Source of the DNA: Diatrype stigma
Taxonomy: Eukaryota > Ascomycota > Sordariomycetes > Xylariales > Diatrypaceae
Assembly: GCA_022225965.2 (NCBI GenBank)
Contig: JAKJXP020000028.1
Coordinates: 124,001-188,000, forward strand
Direction of reading: 5' to 3'
Length of the DNA: 64,000 nt
Numbering within the stretch: position 1 is the stretch's first letter; each line of letters begins with the position of its first letter. The translations under genes were made by a program, and so were the position numbers. The notes beneath the pieces were generated by a model that was given only the letters and a program-made list of their open reading frames with translations, was not told where the DNA came from and searched no databases. Shown in pieces: positions 10,628 to 23,017 of this stretch.

Positions 10628-12946
10628 AGCTAGCAGCGTAGCCCTTTGGTGATACCACCCCGATAGTTATGGTGATTATCTCAGCAAAAAGACGAAGCTT
10701 CTCCGCGCGGGCGTATCTAGATTCTACTCTAATGGCTTGTCTTGTCCACGTTGCAGTTCGACCACTTTGCTGCGGGTTCGATGAACGGTGATGTGTCAGC
10801 TCTAAGCCACCCGAGATCCCATCAACTCTGATTCTTATTAGTAGTTAGCAAGCAGGGAGGCTGGGTATAGATAATAATCCTGTGGAAAGCAATGGTTCAT
10901 TCGGGAGGATCATTATCGCTTAGCGGGACCTCTTGTCGCACGCGACCAATTTCGGCATGTCCTGATTTCGTATAATCGAGGCCAATTTCAATGTGATGGC
11001 GGAGAGTGTTGGCAATAATGCCCTAATGCCCTTTGGAGTAATAGTACCTGCTACATAGTATGTAGTTACTGGCATCCATCATCATTACGGACATGTGTGC
11101 TTCTTAGGTCATCAGTAAGGCTGGGACCTGTCGATGACTGGTCTTCACCTTTGTGGGGTTGCGCTATCTCCGTGGAATGCGGAATGCGGAATGCGAGCAT
11201 CGCGGCGCCCGATGATTGGACGTTGAACGGGCGTCGACAACTACAACCATCGATGCCAAATGGTTCACAGCAAGCAAAAGGGCTTGCCGATGAATCAACC
11301 CGTAAGCACAGAGGGCTAGTGGAAGGGAATCATAAAAGCAAAACCCATCTCATCTTATTAGAGTCGTTTTACTTCGTACTTGCCCATTACAAATAGTTAG
11401 CCGAACTTTGGACACCGTCTGTTGCGTTTGGAACTTTGGATGAATGAATCCATGGCGTGTGTCTAGTAAAAACCCCCGCAAGACAATCCCAGCAGGAAAC
11501 AAAATTTTCTATTAAATTTCGGGCCCCCTGTCGTCAGCTACGCCGGGGGTGCAAGCAGGCGGGCAAGGGCGGGCAGGCGAGCTGTCAGGGCGAGACGGGA
11601 TGCTGCTGCTTGTTACCAAGAACTGGGAAAGCCCTAGGCCGCTCCCTCGCTCCCTTGCTGGTAGTGGTGCTTGAGTGGTAAGTACCCGTAGGTAGTAGTA
11701 AACGGGATTTTATGCAAATACTTATGCAACGGTCATCTCTCGAGATTTCGGGTAGATTAGTTTGGGTGGAGTCACACGGATTGACGGGCTTTGCGGATTT
11801 TCGACCTCGGTGCTACGCGGGTTTGTCATCTGCCCGAGCAAGTTGCTGCCCGAGGTCACAAATCATTTTCCCTCGCGGAGAACTCGACAGAAGCGTGACT
11901 AAAGGGTGAATGATGATGGTTAGAAGCTACCTGTGTAACTGGCCTCTATCAGCAGCCCCTCGCTGCAAGTTGGTGTTTTGAGTGTTCGTGCTTATGAATC
12001 AATCCCCCTACATACTATGTGGTAGATGATAATCGATACCTATGCAAGGTATGCAATGCCGATAGCGCGTGTGATTGGTACTGGTCAATCGTGATCGCAC
12101 CAGTTCGCACATAGTTGGGCGATCGCTCAAGCTCTTTAGCCTACCAGCAAGAGGCTGTCGTGACTCAACAGGGTTTCGAAGTTCTGATTTGACTTTAGAT
12201 GAACAATTCAGCGCTACTCACTTTGCCCCGATGACCCTAACCATAAGTAATAGCCAGCAGTTTATGAATTGTGTGATCACATGCCTACGGTCAAGGCAGA
12301 TGATACCATACATGGAGCTAATCATATTGCACGCAATTGGAAAGTTTGGAAGTGGTATTCAGTTGATTTTTATTTCCTAGGTGGGGACTTTGTCTGTATA
12401 GTCGCCGTGATCGCTAGCTATGTATGTTATGAAATAATTGTCCGAGCCCGGTGTGTGTGTATAGTAGTGTGTTGTAATACCAAGGTAAGTGATAAGTAGG
12501 TAGAAGTAGGTGTTTGTTCCACTCAACCATTGAGTCTTGTGAGGCCACCACCAACAGATAAACCGTATGTAGGTGATAGGCCCAAGACCAGGGAGCGGGA
12601 CGGGAGGCCCATTCTGGCTCCGCTGTCCTGCAAATCTTTGATGATTCGACTTCCCGATGGAGTAATCCCCAACCCTTCCACCAATAGTAAAATTCCTGTG
12701 AGTGGTGACGTCCTTCTCAATATGAAGGCGATTAGAGCATCACAACTCCGATGTTGGGTGTGTCCTGTTATCCAATCCGTAATTATGAAACTTGTAGTGA
12801 AAATCAAAATCGCTTGCGCTCGTAAACAATGCCCGTAATGCCCAGAGTGGTATTTTGTAACGCCGCCCAGATGCAGAGAGAAGAAGTGCTTTTTGAACCC
12901 AACCAAGAGGTAAATGCAAGCTATGAGACGGCTAGTGTGCCGTCTC

Positions 12947-13678
12947 TTAATAGACTGTTATCGCTGATACCAGCTGTGGTGGATTTCGTGGAGGCAGATA
13001 ATAGCCATCGTTGTAGAAATTGGGCTTGTCATCTTCCTCCTCCTCCTCTTGTCTTGGGTCCAAGTACTTCGTTGTTACAGTCGTTTCTCTCTGCTTCTGT
13101 GAGAATGATGGTATTGTTGCGGTTGGCGGCGAGGGGGGCATCGACTCGTCATCTGAAGAGTCCGAATCGTGGTCAAGCTCTGGAGGCGACGCTATGACGC
13201 GGGATTGTGATCGTGTGAGAGTTAATGAGCTGTAATCCTCTTCCTCCTCCTCGTCGTCGTCGTCGTCGAACTCCGTGTCCATGGTTTGTAATATAGGGGA
13301 TGACGGTAGAGCAGCGTGCGATGGTATCCGGCTGAGGGGTGTGGGTGCAACGTCAACGTCCTCCATCTCAATGTCCGAGTCGTCATCCGAGTCGCTGTCC
13401 GAGTCCGATGAGTCGGCTTCCCAGTCTTCCTCCACCGCAGAGTCGGCCCATTGTATATGTCTCTCCTCGGTCTTGGAGGGTGCCGGTGAGGCGCCACGGA
13501 CGGATTGTGTGAACCAGCTCTCCTGCTCCCGTTCGGCATCGGCCAGGTCGAGCATCAACGAGTCCAGAAGGTTGGCATGGCCGACGAGAAGCCGGAGGTT
13601 GTGATCGGGACGGGCAGCCTCATGCGAGAGCTTGGCCCGTGCCTTGTGGGCAAGGAAGTAGGTCTGGGTAATAGACAT
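12947..13678 (-). CDS. Ecm13-like fungal protein with acidic tracts
   Basis: Single exon, 243 residues from the ATG at 13678. The same frame is open to an earlier ATG at 13777, but those 33 residues are a Ser-Pro-His low-complexity run produced by a CAC/CAT repeat. The recognisable block starts exactly at the second Met (MSITQTYFLAHKARAKLS), so I take that one. The N-terminal ~55 residues (LAHKARAKLS, NLRLLVGHANLLDSLM, EQESWF) match what I remember of the small fungal family including yeast Ecm13/Yjr115w, a protein of unknown function; this is recall, not a search. The remainder is disordered, with two strong Asp/Glu tracts (about residues 95-120 and 140-155) and a short conserved-looking tail ending PPQLVSAITVY. 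No TM segment or signal peptide. No close neighbours. Confidence 0.75.
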   Translation of the reverse strand: MSITQTYFLAHKARAKLSHEAARPDHNLRLLVGHANLLDSLMLDLADAEREQESWFTQSVRGASPAPSKTEERHIQWADSAVEEDWEADSSDSDSDSDDDSDIEMEDVDVAPTPLSRIPSHAALPSSPILQTMDTEFDDDDDEEEEEDYSSLTLTRSQSRVIASPPELDHDSDSSDDESMPPSPPTATIPSFSQKQRETTVTTKYLDPRQEEEEEDDKPNFYNDGYYLPPRNPPQLVSAITVY

Positions 13679-14326
13679 GGCCTTCTTCTGTGGTCGAGGT
13701 AACACTCTGTGTTGTGAAGGTGAGGGATGGAGAGGTGATGGTGATGGTGATGGTGATGAAGAGACTGCGGAAACCATTGTGTACTGTGATACTTCGTACT
13801 TGTGGCTGGCTGGTCTGTGATTCTTATGTTTATAACAAAGTAGCAGGCAATAAATTTATGATATTGCGTGTGTGAGTCAGGCACCGATGTCCGGGCCAAG
13901 GCAGTAACAAGGAGCCCTATCCCAGAGTATTTGTATCTGTGCTTTCTCTGCTTGCAGGCGCAGGGCGTGGAGACACGAGCCAGCAGGGTTGGTTGGCGGG
14001 CTGTTACTAGTCCTTATAATACGACAAGGGTACAAAAGGTAGGTGTAGCTTTGCTGGCGTGCTGGTTTGCTGGTTGTGCAGGCTGCAGCTGATAGCCCTA
14101 CCATGTAGTAGCGGTAGTAGGACGTGGTGGTGGTAGCAGTAGCTTGACCTAGACTACAACTTGGAAGTGTGTCGGTAGGCAGGGGTGGTAATAGTAATTG
14201 CCTAGTATGCGCTACGCATACAATATGTGCGTGTGAGGGGGAGTTCGGTTAGTTATGTAATTCCTGGCAGACCGCAAATCCACCTAGGTCGAGGGGGATA
14301 GATAGTATGCAGTTTCAAGTTTCAGG

Positions 14327-14358
14327 TTGTCCTGTTGTCCTGTTGTCCTGTTCTCCTG
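14327..14358. repeat. 8-bp tandem repeat (TTGTCCTG)
   Basis: Three perfect TTGTCCTG copies and one TTCTCCTG copy in a non-coding stretch. Confidence 0.85.
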
Positions 14359-15007
14359 TTGTTATAGTCGGGTCGACGTGGTAGGCTGTTGTGGGCGAGA
14401 TATAGTCGTCGAGGTCGTCGATGCAAGCTGGAGCTGTCTTACGGAGTATGTAAGCTGGAAAGAAGACAGGTCCTTTTGTATGGCAAGGTCGATGTCGTCT
14501 GGTTTGGACAATGAATGGACAGTCGGGATCCGAAGTGGGAATGTTGGATTCTTTTGTATCAACGCAATGTCACTTGGCTAGGTCGGCAAGGTTGGTAATG
14601 TAACTACCAACCTGCTGACTTGGATCCTCTGATGGACGGATCACTAACTATGGGCTATGGTGGACGACTTGGATAATGTTGCCGAAGCCGAAGCCCCTAC
14701 CTATGGACTTGATCGGGCTTAAACGGTGCAAACGGTGGTAGCGTCGGATTCTTCGTAATGTGCGCGCGTCACAGGCACAACCTGGTAGCACAAGTACCAG
14801 GCACCGACTATGCAAGCTTGTATGTTGTATACTGCCTGACTGCGCAGTATCTACAGTACGCGACCTCTGGTATAGAGGGCCTATGGACGGGGCATGGGGC
14901 GCAGTCGGGCAGGATCTTGCGTGCGAACTATCAGACTATCCAGACCATCCAGGGCAGCCAAGCCATGGCAGCCGGGATTGCTGGTACTTAACAGTAATGC
15001 ATATCTC

Positions 15008-15021
15008 CTACTACGTAGTAG
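15008..15021. repeat. 14-bp palindrome CTACTACGTAGTAG
   Basis: Perfect self-complementary 14-mer. Its core ACTACGTAGT recurs at 23246-23255 and 63758-63767, both also intergenic. Confidence 0.85.
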
Positions 15022-15157
15022 ACTAATAACTAACCGGTACTTCGCACCTTTGTGTCTGCTTACATATGTGATGCATGTCGGGCCCCTTGTTCTCACCGCA
15101 ACTGTGTAGACAAGGTGGGAGTTATCGTACCGCAACCGTGTACCGCAACCGTGTATG

Positions 15158-15167
15158 TACCTAGGTA
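15158..15167. repeat. TACCTAGGTA palindrome (one of at least eleven)
   Basis: Exact copy of the dispersed intergenic 10-mer. Other exact copies start at 26228, 29792, 47253, 47358, 48172, 58060, 59037, 59166 and 62800; a shorter ACCTAGGT is at 26064. Confidence 0.85.
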
Positions 15168-17892
15168 TGTATGTACATACACTCATACATAACGTACCTA
15201 CACTCACTGCTGCGCTGCGCATTTGTTGCTGTGCGAGTCTGGCGAATGCCAATTGCAAGTTGCTACCAGGTAGTACATACAGTACTTCAGGTTGTCCATA
15301 CTTGCAACACACAGCGCAATGCGCAAGAACTAATGCATACCTGATCTCAAAGCCACATCACCACCGACCGCCCGCCCGTTCACTCGCTGATAAAAACATG
15401 TTTAAGTCATAAATCCGTAGCCCGCAATCCGCAGCCTAGGCTCGCTAAACCCTGCCCGGTCCCAATACCACCGGCAAGATACAGACAAAACTTGCTGTTG
15501 TGTATGTAACTACATAATACCTAACATACATGGGATTACATGTTTCCGCTGTTCACTATTCAACTATTTACTAGGTACTATGGTAACCAGGTACCTAGCT
15601 GGGAAGGGATATGGGATGCAACTATCTCGGGACCGCTCGCAACCCGTGGTCACGCGGAACGAAAGTTCATTGGATTGTACATTAGTTAGATTGTATGGAT
15701 ACGATACTTTTCTTGCCGAGCACTATACGACTAGTTACCCTCTTGGGTATAAACGCGGGTTTCCGAGGACAAATTTGCGCCCGTTAACCGTTTATCTGAT
15801 TTATAGGCAGCATGCAAGTATGTTAGATAGCTCCGGACAATTTGTGGGTTTCTATCAAAAAATCGGAGTGGGCGTGGCTCTGCACTGTTGAAGCTCCTCT
15901 ATAGTGCTCTATAGCCATTCTAGAACATCGTGGTCGGAAAGACCACTTGAACTCATAGCGCGCAGGGCGCTATACTGTCAGACTTTTCAAATGAAACCCG
16001 CCCATGGTAATTAGGTTGTATACACGTATATACATACCATCTGTTGGCATGGTACAAATACACGATGAGGGTAAATTTGTCACTATATCAGATTGATAAA
16101 CTGATGACTGATCAAGATCGATTAATAATTATGAGAACAACGAAGTACCTAGTCCTAGTTCCCCACATCTAAAATGTTCCAAATGAATCACCATGACCAA
16201 CCCAGCGGTACCCCCCGGTAAGACGGCTAGCCGGAGAGGCGGAGAGGCGGAGCCCGTAACGCCGAATGACAGATGGACAAAACCCGGCGTTGAGTCAGGA
16301 ATTTCGATGAAAGAAGACTACCAAGACTCATCCATCATTATGATTCCATGACTTTCGTGACGATCGCTCCGGAACTTGCACAATTAATTTCCTCGATTGT
16401 CTTTCTGAGGGCGCGCTCTTGGGATCCCCGATTACATGAGCATATCGACATTGCGGCATCCAATTGCGGCATCCATGATGTTCAAATATTGATTACTTCG
16501 TACCTGCAAATGCTTATTTGCCTAGATGGGCTCTTCCTATCTCCCGATTAATCATCGTGTAGGTAGCTATAGCTTCATGCATAGCTTCATGCACACCTAT
16601 ACGGCTAGCTGTTGAAATGATTATATACATGATTATATACAGTCGGCAGCAAATTTTTCTACAATATCAATCAATTTCTACCTGCCTAGCATGCCAACTG
16701 TCACTACCTACTGCGTACTGCGTATTATGACTCTTATTACGTACGAGGGTACGAGGCCTAGATCCTTGCTGCTAGTCCTTGTTAGGTCATAGAGGTTTAC
16801 ATACGTGGATGCTGGCGAAAAGTTCTTGCTAACGGGTTTCAAAGTGTTGCCAAGTCCGTCCCAGCTCGGACTTCGTTGTTTCGCTTGGTAACGAGTTTGA
16901 GTCGCACAAAATCCTACCTATAGCTCGTACCAACATACCGGCCTAGGCTAGCTGATGCCTAGTGGTAGGTACTAACATACCTTACCTGTCTGTATGTATA
17001 CATCATCATCCGCGTATATCGCGAAAAGAAAAGAAAGGATACACGAGAGTTGGGCCCGGCTTGTTAACGCATGCTCGCAAATGACAGCTAGCAAATGACA
17101 GCTACGGTAATGTGGATAAACCAGAAAGACAGTTGCATGCTGTTGCCTATGAGCATAATCATCAGCACAGGTATGCAGCATGTCATTAACAATTTTATAT
17201 CATAGCAACAACATGGCTTCAAATCATGTGCGGCTACAGGTGTATAATCTTTCAAACTCCTCGTTTACCTGCCCATTCAGGCACCATTTAATTTGCGGTT
17301 GCGTCCCTATAATCCTGGAATCCTGGGATATTTCCATGGCCGGTCTCCACCATCCGCCGGCAGTCAGCAGCGCCAGCGCCAGCATGTGGCTTGGGACCTT
17401 GGAACTGCCCGAGTCGGGCTGATTTTAACTCAGCGAACCCGAGCGGGGGTCTTTTGTGGAGAGAACCCCGAGCTGTGGAAGATCATAAGGCTGACAGCTG
17501 AGACGTGTATGATTAACTGCACGGACCCCTTTGGGGGTTTTCAGCGCGATACAAGGCGCTAACTGGGGATGCCTAGAAAAGGGACAGACGAGCCAGACCA
17601 ACAAGGAGCCTGGGAGAGCTGGGCCAGGGGAGGGCGGGGGCCAAATTTCAAACCCCCTCAGCTGCCCCTTAAGTGAGTGCATAAGATTGAGATGGGATCT
17701 CATCTCATGGTTAGATCTAGTTACAGAGTATGCACCACATGTTAAAGAGACACCTCAAGACATCCCTATGTAGTAAAATTGCGTAAAACCTCGTAAGGCG
17801 TAGTTAGGTCGTGGTTGCAATCATTGACCATCCCAACAAGCGACGTCTTGTCGTCGCTGCCACAGCCACCGCGGCGGATTTCAAGACTGCAG

Positions 17893-17919
17893 ACTGACTA
17901 TGTAAACTACATAGTCAGT
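17893..17919. repeat. 12-bp inverted repeat with 3-nt spacer (hairpin)
   Basis: ACTGACTATGTA at 17893-17904 is followed after AAC by its exact reverse complement at 17908-17919. No T-run follows, and the surrounding sequence has no gene. Confidence 0.85.
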
Positions 17920-19825
17920 GAGATGCTCCCGTTTCCCACCTAATCAACGTCGGCCAACTCCATTCAGGATGGCTGTGATGGCTGTGACTCTGAGGAGGGC
18001 GGTAAAGATTTTGTTCTACATTAAAACATCGCCATGATGAGACAGACCTAGCAGATCGTACCATACAGCCTCGTAATGTAATACCAAGTAATCTTAAACG
18101 TGCTCTCGCATTTAAGGTTCTGAGCAGAATGCTACGTCACAATTCGAAGGTGCGGACTGGCTGAGGCAAGCAAGCTCTCTCGTCTCCCCCTCTCTCTTGG
18201 GGGTCTGGGACCTCGATCCATCTGGAAATACTGTGCGACGACTTTGTCACTGTGGTGCCATGAGCCCTTGGCCAACTCGGCAAACGTACCCTCGATCGTC
18301 TGATTTGACGGCTCCTCTTTTCTTTTTCTCACGCGTCGTCGCAGGTCCCGGCCAAGTGGTTCAGTACGATCAGCACTAGATCTCCATGGCGCATGTAATT
18401 GAGCAGAGAAACTATCGTTTTGGGGCAGCTCTGCTTACGAGAGATACCCGATGTAAACCATCACAGTCAGTCATCACCAAGCTCAAAGTTACCTAGTTGG
18501 GACCGTTGTTCGAGCGTTTCTCCACTCCTCGTTCGCACTCCTTCCTATCAGTGAGGTGGTTTTATTGTTTTCCCCCCTTTGGTGAGGGGGATGTGTGCTG
18601 CATGCCGAGAACAGCGCGGTTAATACGCACCACAGAAGTCCCCCCAGAAAAAAGAAAAAAAACAATCACAGCCTGGGCTCGTCATTTCTCCAGACCTCAG
18701 CTTACTCATCTGATGGCTGGCCCGCTGCCGAGCACCCAGACGCCATGCGTAGGGAAGGCCAGTGGCGGCCCTAGGAGCACCGGGATGTTTCACATACCAG
18801 TCCTTCTAGAAGGCCAGAAGCCTTCCTTCTCTTGCATACTACGTACAAATATCGTATTGCGGAGAATCCATCCAGGATGCAACCGTACCGGGTGCAAAGC
18901 CACCCTGGAACCCTCTCCCCAACCAGTCAGAGACGGCATGGCACCCTCAGCTTTGAAAAGGCGGACATTTGCTTTCTCACCATTCCATGCATGCATGCAT
19001 GATTTAGATGAAGCTCCCCTATCAAGTGTTTCTTAGCTTTCCCACGCTGCATTCTATATCACAACAGGTGCATGCAGAAGCAACCCCTCTGCCCCCTGTG
19101 GCTAGTGCTACTAGCCAATCATCTAGTGATGGTACGTTACCCGTGAACCTCGCTCTACCGCGGATCTACGAGTATTGTGTGTCCAAGATGTGACCAGCCA
19201 AGACATGATACGCGGACAGTGTGTGCAAGTCCGTATAGGTAAGGTAGGTAGCTCCAGGTGGTACGATGCGGTCGTTCAACAGAGTGCGGTTGACTTATCA
19301 GGTTTCGCGAGATCATACCAAAATACGAAGCCGTCGCAACGTCGTCCGGAGAAGCTTACTTCAACTTTTACCCGCGTTCTCCAGATCTGCAGAGTCTGAC
19401 TTCACCTTACCTCTCCAGATCCCTGGTCTGATTTTGCAGTAGGCGTGGCAGGTCAGTTGACAGCGGGTATCTTGACCATTATCATGCCCGATCAAGCCCT
19501 AACGATGGATATCGAGGCGTTGCTTGCGAATAGGAATTAGAACGGAAATATCTCGGAGCTCTCTTGATCACGACTGAATAAAATTGAGCGGAGCCCGGCA
19601 AGTGGTGCATCGCATATCCACATCTCGTTAAAGTCCGGGTAGCCGAGGGGCCCGGCGATGTTCTAAACACCGATTTCACGTCGCCGAACGACTCCGGCGG
19701 TTGCCGTTTTTTTATGTACCTATTTCGCAGTAATTCCCTCATCCTTGTTGTTATGTACGTACGGGCGGCATATCCTCTCGCCCCTAGGCAGCCTAGGCAG
19801 GGAGTCTTCTTTGCATCTGATCAAC

Positions 19826-20023
19826 ATGCAGGGACTTCGCGTCTTCGACGACATAGATAAGATCAAGAAGAAAAAAGCGAAACCCGTGGCTGGAACCATT
19901 GACGTAAGTCGGTTGCATCGGAACATCCGGAACGGAACGGTGACTCAGGAGCCAGTTGACCTGGACCTGTCCAATTTCGATGTATCTAGCTCGGCCCTGT
20001 ATGCTACGTACTTACACAGATAA
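19826..20023 (+). CDS. Small ORF of uncertain status, 65 aa
   Basis: ATG at 19826 in good context (A at -3), 65 residues. The first half is charged and protein-like (MQGLRVFDDIDKIKKKKAKP), the second half acidic then neutral (EPVDLDLSNFDVSSS). An internal GTAAGT and a following CAG could remove 45 nt in frame, short even for a fungal intron. I recognise no family. It could be a real short gene, a decayed fragment of one, or chance. Confidence 0.2.
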   Translation: MQGLRVFDDIDKIKKKKAKPVAGTIDVSRLHRNIRNGTVTQEPVDLDLSNFDVSSSALYATYLHR

Positions 20024-21391
20024 GTAGTGATAGCGATTTACAGTGATATTCTTCGTCCGTATCGCTAAATTGCGAAGTCGCGAGATATATCAAATATCGC
20101 GGTCGCAGATATCCCTCATGACCGACAGGTAAACCGTGAGTAACGCTGTCCCTTCGTATACATTATTGGTGTCATCGAAAGGAGGCAGATAACCATTCTG
20201 GTCAGCGTTCTACCGAGAATCGAAAATGTAACCTTCAGCAAAGTGGCAAGACTTCAAGCGCACCTGGAGAGCCAGTCTGCTCTTCCTACGAGCCCCCTGT
20301 TTTGTCAAACCACTTAGCCATGCCACTCCGGTTGTTCGTAGAAGGCAGTGGATTGGATTGGAAGAACAGTTGACTCCGAATACTCACACAAATACCCAAG
20401 TATTTACATTGTAACTACTGTTGTTGCGGCAAACCAACTACCAGCCATTGCAGCTATCCTGCACGACTCAGTAGGTGGAAGTACCTACTGTGCCGGTCAT
20501 AATAATGTTTGCTGACAGCTGTGTATATAATGCCATCGTTAGTTTAGAAATCATAGGCTGTAAGCGGGATCCATGTAGGAGTAGTTCACGAAGTACCTAC
20601 TGAGATAAGGCGTCCTATCCATTGCGATAGTGCGTCAGGGGAGAGTTGACCGCTGCTGCGGACGACCCTCCTTCCCCCTGGCGGCTCTGCGTGGAGCGGA
20701 ACCGCCGCCGCCGGGTCCGGGTCCGGCTTTGTGTGTCTTTCCTCCCGCCTGGACAGCTAATCGCTTATCCACCGGACGGATGTGTACCAGAGGAAGGTAA
20801 GTCAACGCGACACTGACCTTTGCTTATTGCCCTTTTCAAGCCATCTCTTGCCAACTTGGGATTGACTCTCCCCACATCTCCAGGCAATAGTGTGCTTTGC
20901 TGTCTGACTGTATCTGGCGGAGTGGAGGCGGGCGGATGGGTGGCAAGCAACTCATATGATGTGATTATGCCCGTGCTGAGAAGTTGTCCATTTTGAAGCA
21001 GCCCGTCGTTATACAAGGTTTGGTGGCTTCGTCTTGACAGGCCGTGGCGTTTGGCTGGTATACCTGCCCGGTGGTGTGGTATAGACGCTGTCTAGCACTA
21101 GCTTCAGATGATGTGATTGTTTCCTCGCCCTGTGTCAGGACTATCAAGTTGACTGGTAAACTTGGCTGCCCACGATACAGAACTAGTTGCTTGTTAGACG
21201 TTGGAACATACCATGTCAATGGCTAACGCAACACTGAGTAGGTAACCTAGCACTCTGGGACCTCGTAAACATAGAACATAGCATATCATAGAATTTAGCG
21301 TCGATAGTTATTGTTTGATTAGAAGGCTGTAATAGCTGAGTCCAAATTATTTGTGATATTCTAACGACACACGAGACACAATTACGCTGCA

Positions 21392-23017
21392 TTACTCTAA
21401 CCGTAGCTTCTTCCGCTTCCGCTTACCTCCAACCTCGCGATGCTGCTCGATATTGAGCAATGCCTCCCTCTTCTTCTCCCCAACCGTCTTCATGTGATCC
21501 CGGATAAATCTCGTCTCCAGGTTCACCCCTTCTTCCTTCCACTCCTCCATCTGTCTGCCAACACGGGCCTCGATGGCCTGGATCCTTTCTACATCCCGCT
21601 GGCCGACAAACGTCACCGCGTCACCCTTCCTCCCTGCTCTTGCCGTTCGTCCAACACGGTGGATGTAGTCGTCAGGCTCCTGGGGGACGTCGTAGTTCAT
21701 GACCAAGCTGACTTCGGGAATGTCCAGACCTCTCGAAGCTACATCCGTGGCGACGAGAATCCTCGCGGCCGACGCCCGGAATCTCCCCAGGTTGTCGATC
21801 CGCTGGCGTTGTGGTAGCTTCGAGTGGAGAGAGGTGACCCGGTGCTCGAGCAGACGTAGCAGATGATGCAGATACTCCGCAGTGGACGTTCGATTGCAGA
21901 AGATGATGAGCGATTTCTCCACGTTCGCGTCCGTCAGGAGGAAGGTGTGCAGGTAATACTCCTTGTGCGTGACGTTGACCTGGATATACGTCTGGTGTAA
22001 AGTGGACGGTATAGCGAGTTTCTGGGTGTCCACTTCGCAGACGAACGCAGACTCCTTCCCAGCTTTTGGCGGCATGTCCTTTAAGGCTCGGACCTCTGGC
22101 GTTATGGTGGCCGTGAAGAGCAAGGTCTGCCTCTCGGTCGAGGGTGGGAGAACGCTCAAGCACTCCTCGATATCGGGCAGCATGCTGCCAGGCCCACCGG
22201 CCGCCAGGAGGCGGTCTGCCTCGTCCAGCACCACGTACCGCACCCGTCGAAGGCCACATATGGTGTCCTCGCCGGAGCAACGTATGTGGTCTGCAAGCCG
22301 GCCCGGCGTCGCGATTACGACATGGGGCCTCTGCGCCAGTGCGATGGCCTGCGGGCGCATATCCGACCCGCCCGTCACGAGGATTGCCTTCACATTCTGA
22401 GGCGCCGAGATGGCTCGGAACTGCTCGTAGATCTGGAGGGCCAGCTCGCGGGTCGCGGTCAGGACGACAGCGAAGATGGCGCTTGGGTCCTCGGACAGCT
22501 TCTGCAGGATGGGGGCAGCGAACGCTACCGTCTTTCCGGAACCGGTCCTGCTAGTACCTATACAGTCTCGACCCTTCAGGATCTCGGGTATACATTGAGC
22601 TTGGATGCTAGTAGGACGCCTGATGGCCATGTTCTTGAGCGACTGCACGAGCCATGGCCGTAGCTTCAGGGACTCGAACGAGGCATTGCGGTCGACCGAC
22701 ACAGTCACCGGACGGCTTACAGGGGCAGCTACAGGCGGCGGAGACGTTGCCGGTACTTTTCTTGTGGCGAGTGCCGGAGTGATTCCGTTCCCTCGCTTGA
22801 TCCTAGACGGTGCCTGTATCGATGATACCACCACGTCCCTCTCGGGAGCCTCATTGTCTGAGACTTTGCGTCTCTTGCGAGAGCCAGTGCTGTCCAGGGA
22901 GTCCGACTCAGAAGCCGAGTCGCTCTCACTCGATGACTGTGACGATACTGAAGATGCTAACGAGGCATCCTCCTTGACAGGTACGTGAGCCACCTCCACC
23001 TCCACAGACGAGGGCAT
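21392..23017 (-). CDS. dbp8: ATP-dependent DEAD-box RNA helicase Dbp8
   Basis: Single exon, 541 residues from the ATG at 23017. The frame continues to an ATG at 23176, but the extra 53 residues look like translated leader. A Ser/Asp-rich N-tail with an RKRRK nuclear signal precedes the core: Q motif ([23 protein letters not shown]), motif I SRTGSGKT (Lys about 162), Ia TATRELALQ, Ib ATPGRL, II DEAD (about 265-268), [43 protein letters not shown], then a basic tail [10 protein letters not shown]. The FTAT variant of motif III and the overall layout point to Dbp8 rather than other DEAD proteins. Dbp8 acts in the nucleolus with Esf2 in early 18S rRNA processing. In motif Ia the usual PTRELA reads ATRELA. 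Confidence 0.92.
   Translation of the reverse strand: MPSSVEVEVAHVPVKEDASLASSVSSQSSSESDSASESDSLDSTGSRKRRKVSDNEAPERDVVVSSIQAPSRIKRGNGITPALATRKVPATSPPPVAAPVSRPVTVSVDRNASFESLKLRPWLVQSLKNMAIRRPTSIQAQCIPEILKGRDCIGTSRTGSGKTVAFAAPILQKLSEDPSAIFAVVLTATRELALQIYEQFRAISAPQNVKAILVTGGSDMRPQAIALAQRPHVVIATPGRLADHIRCSGEDTICGLRRVRYVVLDEADRLLAAGGPGSMLPDIEECLSVLPPSTERQTLLFTATITPEVRALKDMPPKAGKESAFVCEVDTQKLAIPSTLHQTYIQVNVTHKEYYLHTFLLTDANVEKSLIIFCNRTSTAEYLHHLLRLLEHRVTSLHSKLPQRQRIDNLGRFRASAARILVATDVASRGLDIPEVSLVMNYDVPQEPDDYIHRVGRTARAGRKGDAVTFVGQRDVERIQAIEARVGRQMEEWKEEGVNLETRFIRDHMKTVGEKKREALLNIEQHREVGGKRKRKKLRLE

Larger units (their letters stand above)
7240..12946. other. 5.7-kb gene-free region
   Basis: No open reading frame here has convincing protein-like sequence, and I see no tRNA, rRNA or transposase. 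It contains many TAGGTA/TACCTA-type words, a CA/AC-rich run near 9425-9450, a 16-bp perfect palindrome at 10355-10370 and a five-run G tract at 10594-10627. Composition is close to balanced rather than strongly AT-rich, so it does not look like a heavily RIP-mutated repeat block. Confidence 0.5.
13679..21391. other. 7.7-kb gene-free region
   Basis: The largest gap in the window. No reading frame shows convincing family resemblance; the longest open frame (18497-19036) lacks an ATG start and protein-like composition. Contents I can support: a TTGTCCTG tandem repeat (14327-14358), palindromes at 15008-15021 and 15158-15167, a 12-bp inverted repeat with 3-nt loop at 17893-17919, and one small ORF with coding-like composition (19826-20023). 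No transposase, LTR or tRNA was recognised. Confidence 0.5.

Noticed and set aside
18497..19036. 179-codon plus-strand open frame in the 7.7-kb gap
   Set aside because: Begins at a non-ATG codon, has no domain-like pattern, and no splice signals extend it.
21000..21230. Overlapping ~80-codon frames on both strands
   Set aside because: Both are short and without motifs; neither is preferred by composition or splice signals.
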